Of a DNA stretch of 64,000 bases, positions 46,698 through 54,625 are shown in pieces. Every line of letters begins with the position of its first letter. Position 1 is the stretch's first letter. Source of the stretch: Lachnotalea sp041821265 (GTDB taxonomy: Bacteria > Bacillota > Clostridia > Lachnospirales > Lachnospiraceae). The position numbers were made by a program, and so were the translations under genes. Below the pieces are notes generated by a model that saw only the letters and a program-made list of their open reading frames with translations, had not been told where the DNA came from and did not search any database. Where the stretch lies: NCBI GenBank assembly GCA_041821265.1, contig JBGUEQ010000005.1, forward strand, positions 1-64,000, in the 5' to 3' direction.

Positions 46698-48263
46698 TTA
46701 AAACCTATCCCCAAACTTAAAATAAATATCAATGTTTTTATCCTTATCCACAACTATTTTATCAATTAGCTCCACCACCATAGCCCTAGTAAGCATATCG
46801 ACATCAATAAAGTTTTTAAACTTATCAATCCAATGCTCTTGTTCTTCTACTTGATTTTGCTTAGAATTAAATAATTTTTTTAACTCTGTAACTTGCAAAC
46901 TATTTTCTGCTATTTTCTTTTCATATTCATTTATGTATTCTACATAGTCTTCTTTCTCAATTATATGATCAGAAAATTTTTCAAAAGCTTTTCTTTTATA
47001 TTTTTTTAATTCTTCTATTTTTTGTTTTAGTGCAATAATCTGTAAATCATAATTATTTTCATTCATATTATTTAACTGAAATTTATTTAACTCCTGAATT
47101 TCAGATTCTTTTAATAATTTCTTTGCTTCTTTCTTTATTAATTCTAATATCAATCGTTCAAATTCATCTCTGTTCAAATAATGACTCGTACAGTACAAAT
47201 TTCCATGTTTCTTATATTGCGAACAAACATATCCTATAAACTTTTTCTTTCTCGCATCATATGCCTTCGAAAAAGTACGTCCGCATTCCGCACAGATTAG
47301 TTTTCCGGCAAATAAGTTGAGTTGTGCACTATTTCCCGAAGAACTTCTTGTTCTATACTTCAATAGTTCTTGAACGGTATCAAATATCTCCTTTGAGACA
47401 ATGGGTTCATGTGTACCTACTACTCTAATCTGATCTTCTTTCGGTATACTCCTTTTCTTTTTCACTTTATATGATATGGTTTCACATCTTTTCTGAACCA
47501 TATTTCCAATATAAACTTCATTTGTTAGTATTTGATGAATAGTCTGAAATGACCAGGATACTTTAGAATAACTCATATGTGGATTATAATAATTTTCTTT
47601 TAAAATTTCTTTTTTATAATAAGAGGGTGTTGGTATTTTATCCTTTTCTAATAGAGTTGCAATAGCACCTTTCCCATTTCCCGCTATATACAAAGCATAG
47701 ATACGCCTTACTATTGAAGCTGCGTAATCATCAATCACCAGTTTATTATTATTTTCCTTGCTCTTTGCATAACCATATGGAGATGTAGAACCAATAAATT
47801 CACCCTTGCTCCTTTTTGCATCAAAGCTTCCTCTCACTTTCCTCGATATATCTTTACTATACATGTCATTGAATAAAATCTTAAATGGAGCCATTTCTAT
47901 GTTTGACCCAGTATAGGAATCATAATTATCAAGAATGCTTACATATCTAACTTTCATTATTGGAAAATATTTTTCTAAATATATGGAAGTTTCAATACTC
48001 TCTCTTCCTAATCTACTGATATCCTTCGTAATAACCATATTGATTTTACCTGATTTGATATCAGTGAGCATCCTCATAAAATCTGGTCTGTTTTCAAAAT
48101 ACAATCCAGTAAATCCATCATCCGTATAGACCTCTACTTCTTTCATATCTTCCTTGTTTTTTAAATAATTTTTAATTAAATTTATTTGATTATGAATACT
48201 TTCGCTTTGTACATTATCTCCATCTTCCTTACTCAACCTAGCGTATATTCCTACTTTAAACAT
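46698..48263 (-). CDS. Large serine recombinase (site-specific integrase of the element)
   Basis: 521 aa from ATG 48263 (MFKVGIYARLSKEDG), with GGAGAG 7 nt upstream; a longer frame to 48278 overlaps that ribosome site. Resolvase domain (1-150) with catalytic Ser11 in YARLS and MVITKDISRLGRE; a recombinase domain (YGYAKSKENN onward); a zinc ribbon near 322-356 (CAECGRTF...CSQYKKHGNLYC); then a long Lys/Glu-rich coiled coil. All parts are intact. Located about 385 nt inside the right junction and read inward, as integrases of such elements usually are. It most likely made and can reverse the dacF insertion. Confidence 0.95.
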   Translation of the reverse strand: MFKVGIYARLSKEDGDNVQSESIHNQINLIKNYLKNKEDMKEVEVYTDDGFTGLYFENRPDFMRMLTDIKSGKINMVITKDISRLGRESIETSIYLEKYFPIMKVRYVSILDNYDSYTGSNIEMAPFKILFNDMYSKDISRKVRGSFDAKRSKGEFIGSTSPYGYAKSKENNNKLVIDDYAASIVRRIYALYIAGNGKGAIATLLEKDKIPTPSYYKKEILKENYYNPHMSYSKVSWSFQTIHQILTNEVYIGNMVQKRCETISYKVKKKRSIPKEDQIRVVGTHEPIVSKEIFDTVQELLKYRTRSSSGNSAQLNLFAGKLICAECGRTFSKAYDARKKKFIGYVCSQYKKHGNLYCTSHYLNRDEFERLILELIKKEAKKLLKESEIQELNKFQLNNMNENNYDLQIIALKQKIEELKKYKRKAFEKFSDHIIEKEDYVEYINEYEKKIAENSLQVTELKKLFNSKQNQVEEQEHWIDKFKNFIDVDMLTRAMVVELIDKIVVDKDKNIDIYFKFGDRF

Positions 48264-48281
48264 ATTACGTCTCTCCATTTC

Positions 48282-48316
48282 GAAAGAAGTTATGCATAAT
48301 TTGCATAACTTCTTTC
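48282..48316. promoter_or_regulatory. 14-bp perfect inverted repeat upstream of the recombinase gene
   Basis: GAAAGAAGTTATGC (48282-48295) and GCATAACTTCTTTC (48303-48316) with a 7-nt spacer. It lies between the small ORF stop and the recombinase ribosome site. It may be an operator or a leader hairpin controlling recombinase level. No T-run follows, so a simple terminator is unlikely. Confidence 0.6.
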
Positions 48317-48332
48317 CTACTATATCATTATT

Positions 48333-48461
48333 CTATTTACAGAATGTGGTAAGTATTACTGCTCTCATACAATCAACTAGCCTTTTCTCTCCATAATGTA
48401 TGCTAATTGAATATTGCTTTCTTTTATCCAAATTAGTATTATTAGTTGCTTTGACCTTCAT
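48333..48461 (-). CDS. Small ORF (42 aa) between attR and the recombinase; directionality-factor candidate
   Basis: Starts at ATG 48461 with a very good AAGGAG 5 nt upstream and ends at TAG 48333-48335. The product is Lys/Asn-rich at the N-terminus, then YSISIHYGEKRLVDCMRAVI. It lies 70 nt upstream of the recombinase on the same strand, behind a promoter region with the inverted repeat ATATTCTTA...TAAGAATAT (48474-48504). I do not recognise the family; very small proteins are commonly found beside large serine recombinases. Position suggests a recombination directionality factor or regulator; this is inference. Confidence 0.6.
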   Translation of the reverse strand: MKVKATNNTNLDKRKQYSISIHYGEKRLVDCMRAVILTTFCK

Positions 48462-48473
48462 TGTATCTCCTTA

Positions 48474-48504
48474 ATATTCTTATATTTCAATATATTAAGA
48501 ATAT
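48474..48504. promoter_or_regulatory. Inverted repeat upstream of the 42-aa ORF
   Basis: ATATTCTTA and TAAGAATAT are perfect 9-bp arms 13 bp apart, about 12 nt upstream of the ORF start codon. A shorter palindrome GAATATATTC follows close by. Candidate operator for the recombinase module. Confidence 0.4.
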
Positions 48505-48574
48505 ATCTGAATATATTCATACTTAATTAATACGAATAAATAATGCTTCAGGACCTAGAATTTGTGAAAACTAC

Positions 48575-48600
48575 GTAACTATGAAGGTACTGAATAGTTA
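48575..48600. repeat. Solo end of MITE-like family 1 (inside right end of the element)
   Basis: Reads GTAACTATGAAGG then TACTGAATAGTTA, which is the reverse complement of the first 26 bases of the complete 53509 copy. Only the end with its sub-terminal inverted repeat is present; no internal part is found on either side. Confidence 0.6.
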
Positions 48601-48626
48601 AAAAATCATTTTAATCTATTTTAAAA

Positions 48627-48676
48627 TGTATCCACTATTACTACGCTACGCACGCGTCATTCGCACTAGCAATCGA
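48627..48676. other. attR: right junction of the integrated element
   Basis: The element arm TGTATCCACTATTACTAC is followed by the core GCTACGCA at 48645-48652, then dacF coding DNA CGCGTCATTCGC. The predicted crossover dinucleotide is CA at 48651-48652. Arm motifs TGTATCC and CTACGC mirror those in attL at equal distance from CA. Confidence 0.8.
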
Positions 48677-49129
48677 AATGCATTTTATCATCGTATCTAC
48701 CGTCTGCGTTTCACCTGCTTCAAAAAACACCTGTGAGCCTCCCATACTAGCTGCATATTCTGAAACAGTAACGATATCATCAAGTGATATTTTATCTGCC
48801 TTAAGTGCATCAAATATTAATATCAAAGTCATAATCTTTGTGATACTGGCTGGTCTTAATTGTTCCTTAGAATTTTTTTCATAAATAATAGTTCCCGTTG
48901 ATGCTTCCATCAAAATAACGGAAGGAGCCGAAACCATGACACCCGCATCATCAATTAATGCTGTGCTATCTGTAGTTTCTGCTCCTTCTTCTACTTGTTG
49001 TTCTTCACTCTCAGTAGTCTGACTCTCTGACTGCATTTCAAGATTATTCGCATAAGTTTGTTCCATTGGACATAAAGTATATATAGTTACTAATATAAAA
49101 ACAATCGCCCATGCCTTAAGCTTTTTCAT
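48641..49129 (-). pseudogene. dacF: dacF N-terminal piece: D-alanyl-D-alanine carboxypeptidase cut by the element
   Basis: 162 codons: signal peptide (cleavage near TYANN), an acidic linker, then the start of the peptidase domain with catalytic SxxK in RPASITKIMTL and SxN in ISIASANDAC. Three codons later the element begins and supplies a TAG stop. KTG and the C-terminal domain are 25 kb away at 22562-23350. A secreted product without KTG should be inactive. GGAG lies 8 nt before the ATG, so this half is probably still translated. The enzyme normally trims D-Ala from peptidoglycan stem pentapeptides. Confidence 0.92.
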
Positions 49130-49194
49130 AGCATTACTCCGACTTATATTGATTATTACTATATTATGTTTAAATTATGTATTTATACCTTAGC

Positions 49195-49325
49195 ACACAC
49201 ATTTAGAAATCTTTTATTACTTCTGATTAAATTTAGAACGCCTCTATTATTACTTCTTAATAAACTTTGATTGATTCTATTATACCTTCTGATTAAAGTT
49301 AAAGTGTTTTTATTACTTCGGCATC
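49195..49325. repeat. Degenerate 30-33-bp tandem repeat at the 3' end of the GH35 gene
   Basis: On the minus strand, units begin GAAGTAATAA or GAAGGTATAA and end TTTAATCA or TTTATTAA: about three and a half copies of 30-33 bp. The first unit contains the final GH35 codons (EVIKTL and stop) and the remainder is downstream. In one frame the unit length of 11 codons gives repeated RSNNRG-like peptides, but with no ribosome site. Confidence 0.55.
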
Positions 49326-51350
49326 CATTGTTATCTCTTGCAATCTCATAATCCGGTTTCCCTCTATCACTGGCCATTTTTCTAAAAATATTTGTGCTTC
49401 TTTATCCAATGAATTAATTTCCATAATTAATTTTTCTGGAAAGCCAAAACGCTTTAATCCGACTCGCCATGCATCTCCATAATAGAAATGATCTGCAATC
49501 ACTTCATTGTCTATAGAAAGTTGCGCACTTTCACCGTCATAATTCATTACCAGAAAGTAATCATCTGCTATATCCAAATAATCAATCGATATCTCATATA
49601 AAGCACTATTTTTATTTTGCTTTATTAAATCAAATTTTACAGTGGCTTTTTTGCAAGTTTCACCAGATTCATAAATAGTAAATTCCTCTTGTTTTCCAAT
49701 TTCGCGAAAACCTGTTGGTATATTGCTAAATGCTGGGTATACACATAGATTTGCTTTCCCTTGTGTTAAAATCTCTATCGTATTTTCCTTTTGAATGACT
49801 GGATTTTCACAAATGACTATATACTCCTTATCTAACGTAATCTTCCAGGCATTTTGGGCTTCATTTCGACTTATCGTAATAATTTCATAATCTTCTAACA
49901 TTCCCTCGATACAATAGTTAGCTTCTTTATCTGTATAAAATACATAGCTTTTTTTATTTATGATGCATAAAGGTGTAGCCTGTGCAGTTTTAAGAATCGT
50001 ATTTCCTATCTTCATGTTAAACGGATAAAAGAAATATTCTTCGTTTTCAATATCCATTGATGGGAATTTAAGATTTTCGTTACTTAGTTTCACTTCTAAC
50101 ATAGCATTATGATGTACGCTCATTATCCTTCGTCTTTGATAATTATTTACAAAAATATATCCTCTACTACCATTATGTCGAAAAGAATATCTTAAATGTT
50201 TTAAGTCATTTGGTGTTGTAGGATTTTCACTTGGTATTACCGCTAGCATTTCACAAAGTTCTTCACCAAAATCTCTGATAAACATTGCTAATAATTTTAT
50301 CTCTTTGTAGGTATCTGATACCTGTCCATATTCGCCTATGGCAGCTTGAAAATCATATGATAATTCTGGTAAATCATTGGGATATCCAGTTGCCTTTGTT
50401 TCTTGAAGTGTTGTTAAAATTCCTTTTGGATTCGTTCCACCACAATACATATAATATCCAAGAAGATTTACACCACTTCCCATCTTTGCTAAAGACATTG
50501 CTCCAATGTCGCTACCCTTTACTCTCGGTCTTCTATGTTTTGTTACTTGTAATCCGCCACCTAATTCTGCTGTCAAAAAGGGGAATTGGTTTATATCAAA
50601 AGTGATACCATGACCGAACCCATAGTCACTTCCAATGTTATGATCATTTCTCTCATGTGTAAAAATATAATTCACACTTGGTTCTATTTCTGTTATTCTT
50701 GCATCCCAAGGAGCTTCACAATAACCACCCATAACCGGTAGCAATCCACCCGTAACTGCCCCCCCCCAACCAGTTGCCGTGTAGATTGGCACATCAAAAC
50801 CACTTTCCTTTGCCATATCTGTCAGTATCTTCATATGGTTTTCTCCCTCTTCTCCTTGAAGTCCACCACAATGACCATACTCGTTTTCAATTTGCACCCC
50901 TATGATTGGCCCACCTTGTTTTAATAATAAGCCATCCACTTGTTCATATAATTTCTTATAATAGGTTCTTATTGTTTCAAAATATTCACTGTTATTTACT
51001 CTGAGTTGAAACGGTTTCTTTAACAGCCAGTCTGGAAAGCCCCCGTTTCTTGCTTCTCCATGTGACCACGGTCCAATTCTTACAATTAATTCTATGCCAC
51101 ATTTGCCACAAGTCTTAGCAAATTGATGTAAATCCTTATTCCCATCAAAATCATAATGGCCTTCTATTTCTTCATGATGGATCCAAATACAGTAGGTTGA
51201 CACAACATTAACACCCCCTGCCTTCATCTTATATAAGTAATCTTGCCAACAATCCTTTGGTACTCTTGAATAATGCATCTCCCCCATAATTGGAAACCAG
51301 GGTTTATTATTCTTAATTAAATATTTTGAACGATATCCATAACTGTCCAT
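49299..51350 (-). CDS. GH35 beta-galactosidase
   Basis: 683 aa. N-terminal TIM barrel with the GH35 blocks FPIMGEMHYSRVPKDCWQDY, KAGGVNVVSTYCIWIHHE and RIGPWSHGEARNGGFPDWLL; acid/base Glu in GVQIENEYGHCGG near 158 and the nucleophile Glu in FLTAELGGG near 262. C-terminal beta domains follow. No signal peptide, so it should hydrolyse imported galactosides, perhaps galactan side chains of pectin. GGAGG precedes the ATG at 51350. It lies 31 nt after the broken DUF5107-TPR gene; the two were probably one operon. Confidence 0.92.
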   Translation of the reverse strand: MDSYGYRSKYLIKNNKPWFPIMGEMHYSRVPKDCWQDYLYKMKAGGVNVVSTYCIWIHHEEIEGHYDFDGNKDLHQFAKTCGKCGIELIVRIGPWSHGEARNGGFPDWLLKKPFQLRVNNSEYFETIRTYYKKLYEQVDGLLLKQGGPIIGVQIENEYGHCGGLQGEEGENHMKILTDMAKESGFDVPIYTATGWGGAVTGGLLPVMGGYCEAPWDARITEIEPSVNYIFTHERNDHNIGSDYGFGHGITFDINQFPFLTAELGGGLQVTKHRRPRVKGSDIGAMSLAKMGSGVNLLGYYMYCGGTNPKGILTTLQETKATGYPNDLPELSYDFQAAIGEYGQVSDTYKEIKLLAMFIRDFGEELCEMLAVIPSENPTTPNDLKHLRYSFRHNGSRGYIFVNNYQRRRIMSVHHNAMLEVKLSNENLKFPSMDIENEEYFFYPFNMKIGNTILKTAQATPLCIINKKSYVFYTDKEANYCIEGMLEDYEIITISRNEAQNAWKITLDKEYIVICENPVIQKENTIEILTQGKANLCVYPAFSNIPTGFREIGKQEEFTIYESGETCKKATVKFDLIKQNKNSALYEISIDYLDIADDYFLVMNYDGESAQLSIDNEVIADHFYYGDAWRVGLKRFGFPEKLIMEINSLDKEAQIFLEKWPVIEGNRIMRLQEITMDAEVIKTL

Positions 51351-51381
51351 CTTTTCCTCCGTCTAGCCATACCTATATTTA

Positions 51382-53445
51382 CTACATGTATCGTCTGCAA
51401 TTGATGTGATTTAGTTTCAGTTTAAGAACCATATCAAACGCCTTTTTCGCTTTCTCTCTATCTCCTAATCCCAGATTCCCTAATCTTATTAAATAATAGC
51501 AATGTGCTTGATTTTTAATATCAAGATCTTCATTGAAAATCAAAAAATCTGGGAGTGAAACTGCAAAAAATTTGATACAAACCTGATCATCTTTATGCTT
51601 TTTACCGTACTCAATTAATTTTAAATACTTTAATTTCGCTTCTTTTTTTCTATCTAATTTGAAATTGGCAAGTCCTTGATATAAAATCATATCTGCTGTT
51701 TGGTCATTATAAAACATCATCCCAGCTGGTTCATCCGTGCCACTCGATGCTTGTTCAAAGTATTGCTTGGCTAATCCTTCCTCTCCCAATTTCTCCATAA
51801 CACACCCTAGATAATAAAAGATATCATTATCCTTAGAGCCTACCAATTTAATTCTCCGCCTTCCCATGGGTGAAATTTCCGGCTCATGATCAGCTGATAC
51901 GCCTCATTATATTGACCTGACATATTATGCAATGTAACATATTCAATAAACAAATCATCTTGTAGCATAAATGTTTCTTTATAAACTTCGTAATTTTTTA
52001 AGCGTTCTTTCAAAGAGATATTTAATATTTTATATAACTGATCTAACTCCAAGAATATTCTTGCATCTTTTGTATTTAATGTAAAGGCTTTTTCTAATAA
52101 TTCTCTTGCTTTATGTTGTTTATAATATTTATTATAGTAAGCCAATGCCAAATTACGAAGTACTATGGTAAACTTATCATCGTATGATTTAGATGTTTCC
52201 CACAGTTTTGTTGCACGTTCAAATTGTTGTTTATCATAAAATAAATTACCCAAATACTAATAAGCTTTTGCTTCAGATGAATTTTGTTCCATTGCAAAAT
52301 TTAATACAAAAATATCTTCTATATGTTCCTTGGGTTAATATTGAACCAATAAACGCGCATCATGAAATACTTCAATCTTTAAATCAATTTCTTTTTCCAC
52401 CGTTAATTCAACTATTTTCTCATAAATATCAGATTATTATAAATGATAACTTTCTCATTTATAATAATCTGATTCTCATTCCATAGTTTAATCGTTGCAT
52501 TTTCATATCTTTGGATTGCGTAGACACCAATGTAGATACCTTCTTTTCGTATTTCCAGATTAACTGCCGCATCTATCGTTGCATTTTTGACAGCCGCTAA
52601 TGCCTTATATGGCATAAAACATTGTTTAAAGGTCTTTTCTTCAAAGGGTTTCAGCCAAGTAAAATCTGGTTGATTATCTGTATATACTCCCGTCATCAAT
52701 TCAATGTAGGGGCCGTCCTCATCCGTCAAATTCCGATCCCATGCTTTTCCAAAATCACCACATCCCCAAGTCCATTGTTTTTTACCTTGTGAAATATGGT
52801 GATCTGCAACATGTAAAATACCAGCCCTTAAATTATGGTCGTATCCTCCAACAAAATCATACTCTGATTTCTCAGCCATATAGGAAGTTGGTACAGGGAT
52901 ATTTCTATATCTGGAAATATCTACACCCTCACTGTAATCATGCTTATAATAAGTACCCGTTGCAATTAGTAAACTTGAAACATCTCTTTTCCCATGGTCC
53001 ATAACCGCATGAACATCTGGTGGAAAAATAGACTGTGTATGTTCGTTTACTGCTACTGCTGGATTCGCCCACCATAAAAAGTCTGTGGCAGGGCAGTTCT
53101 ATTGTATAACTGTCCCTTTATTTCAATGTAAGCTTTGTTTGGATACAAAGTAAATCCTGCAATTCCTTTTGTTCCATACATCTGGTCTACATCATTGATT
53201 AATACGGATTTACTACCATCTTCATTATCTGTAAGTAAATAATCTACTGGCATAAAAGTAGTTGGGCGATGATGTTGTGGCCAATTAAATTCAATTCCTC
53301 CTGAAATCCAGGGATCAGTTAATCCTACTAATGCTGGCTTAATAACATGATTGTAATATACAAAATCATAATCAATATATTTATTTGTATCAGCAACTAA
53401 GGGGAATATTGATATTGTCCTAGTTTGTGCTTGCTCATTCTCCAA
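51382..53445 (-). pseudogene. Broken DUF5107-TPR protein gene
   Basis: Four consecutive minus-strand fragments make up one decayed gene of the DUF5107 (N-terminal) plus tetratricopeptide (C-terminal) type. Landmarks: PALVGLTDPWISGGIEFNWP, FGKAWDRNL, HPWEGGE and FAVSLPDFLIF. Lesions: (1) loss of one base in a T-tract at 53076-53080, since adding one T restores TFLWWANPAV; (2) a frame change near 52430-52460 around a 15-bp perfect palindrome; (3) in-frame TAA and TAG near 52336 and 52258; (4) a deletion with frame change at 51840-51867 joining HPWEGGE to KDNDIFYYLG. The N-terminal part before LENE is also missing. Family function is unclear; it is often beside glycoside hydrolases. Confidence 0.85.
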
Positions 53446-53508
53446 TTACCACTTAACGTATCAGAAGCACCTACATTTCTGCAGATGCTCCTAATACAAT
53501 CTATTTTA

Positions 53509-53642
53509 GTAACTATTCAGTACCTTCATAGTTACCGCTACGCGATGCACATAAAATGCAAGAAGCTTGCATTTTAGCGCTATGAAACTCGGGATTTTGC
53601 TTTGCAAAACACCTCGCTTTAGTGGGGTTCTGAATAGTTATC
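53509..53642. repeat. MITE-like element, family 1, complete copy with 8-bp target duplication
   Basis: Ends GTAACTATTCAGTACC and, inverted, GATAACTATTCAGAACC. Interior includes AAAATGCAAGAAGCTTGC and GGATTTTGCTTTGCAAAAC. CTATTTTA occurs directly on both sides (53501-53508 and 53643-53650). No ORF. Nearly identical in layout to the copy at 25644-25775. Confidence 0.8.
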
Positions 53643-53666
53643 CTATTTTATTCTATAACATGCTCT

Positions 53667-54257
53667 CTAATTCTTATATATCGCTGCTCGAATCGTCTCA
53701 TGAAGTTCATATACTGATCTAGGTACACTTTCAATTTTAGCATCTACCAAACTAATGGTAAAATCTAAAATAAAATAGCCTATCATCACTGTTCCTATTC
53801 TAATTCCCGTCTCAAAAGAATAGCGTTCAACAATAGAAACAACTAACCTTTGTAAGAAAGCAAACATAAATATCGTATAAAATCCCCATGCTAGCGTACT
53901 CTCTAGACACAAAATCCCCTTATAATTAAAAGGTTTATCATTATAGTCCCACCAAACCTCACCAAACACTCTTATCATTAACTTTGCAGTAAAATACTCT
54001 ATTGTGGTCGCTAATGTCGCTCCATAAAAATAAAGTAATATGTAATTACCACTAACTGGTTTTAATAAAAAATACACCGTTAGTGCACCAACACCATATA
54101 TTGGACAAATCGGACCTCTTATAAAACCTCTATTTGTTATCTTCTTGTTACAAATAGACATATAAGTTGATTCAATCAGCCAACCTAAAATACTATATAC
54201 AAAAAACCAATTTATTACATGATAAACGTCTGTGCCAAGCAATTCTCTACCCCACAT
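53667..54257 (-). CDS. CmpB-family (PF06541-like) putative ABC transporter permease
   Basis: 196 aa from ATG 54257 (MWGRELLGTD), with AAGGGGG upstream; the longer frame to 54308 lacks a ribosome site. Five or so membrane spans. Family blocks: FFVYSILGWLIESTYMSI, NRGFIRGPICPIYGVGAL and EYFTAKLMIRVFGEVWWDY. Annotated in databases as a putative ABC permease, but no ATPase is present and the role is unknown. Single gene. Confidence 0.82.
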   Translation of the reverse strand: MWGRELLGTDVYHVINWFFVYSILGWLIESTYMSICNKKITNRGFIRGPICPIYGVGALTVYFLLKPVSGNYILLYFYGATLATTIEYFTAKLMIRVFGEVWWDYNDKPFNYKGILCLESTLAWGFYTIFMFAFLQRLVVSIVERYSFETGIRIGTVMIGYFILDFTISLVDAKIESVPRSVYELHETIRAAIYKN

Positions 54258-54572
54258 ACTAAGTTCCCCCTTTGTATCTAAATCAACTAGTAGAATATCC
54301 GATCTCATTTACTACCATAACGTTATTTCACATTCTTACTAAATACATTAGTTCAGTGAATAGTAACACCATAACTTCATTGTAATAATACACCGTTTGC
54401 ATATACCATTTAGAATTAATTATGATGTTTAACCAAAATGCTTATGCCATTATATCATAGCTTTTCCTATAATACTAGTAGCTAAAACCATTCGAATTTT
54501 ACGATTATTTTACGATTTTATTTTTTATAAATTCTTGATATGCATTTTAAACATTTAATGATAAACTATAAT
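54258..54572. other. Divergent intergenic region
   Basis: AT-rich gap between the CmpB-like gene (left) and the AlkD-like gene (right). It must hold both promoters. I see no convincing hexamers or RNA; only the solo repeat end at its right edge stands out. Confidence 0.4.
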
Positions 54573-54600
54573 ATAACTAGGAAGGTACTGAATAGTTATA
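54573..54600. repeat. Solo end of MITE-like family 1 upstream of the alkylation-repair gene
   Basis: ATAACTAGGAAGG then TACTGAATAGTTAT: the same terminal fragment and orientation as at 48575-48600. It lies 25 nt upstream of the AlkD-like start, so it forms part of that leader. Confidence 0.55.
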
Positions 54601-54625
54601 CTATAGATAAAGGAGTACAAGAAAC

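Larger units (their letters stand above)
23343..48652. mobile_element. About 25.3-kb serine-recombinase element integrated in dacF, with metabolic cargo
   Basis: The two halves of one carboxypeptidase gene flank this interval in the same orientation and share the 8-bp core GCTACGCA at each junction; removal of 25,302 bp restores the frame. A large serine recombinase is encoded just inside the right end. Joining the inner ends gives a 50-bp imperfect palindrome centred on CA, the usual form of a serine-integrase attP. Cargo: aguA/aguB, LytS-LytTR-CstA, a GGDEF protein, MATE/MarR, nucleoside import and salvage, and YjjI/YjjW. No relaxase, type IV secretion, replication or capsid genes are seen, so it resembles a cassette mobilised only by its recombinase. 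Boundaries are seen in sequence; mobility is inferred. Confidence 0.8.

Noticed and set aside
49183..49377. 64-codon minus-strand frame with repeated RSNNRG peptides
   Set aside because: It is an alternative frame of the GH35 3' end and its minisatellite; no ribosome site.
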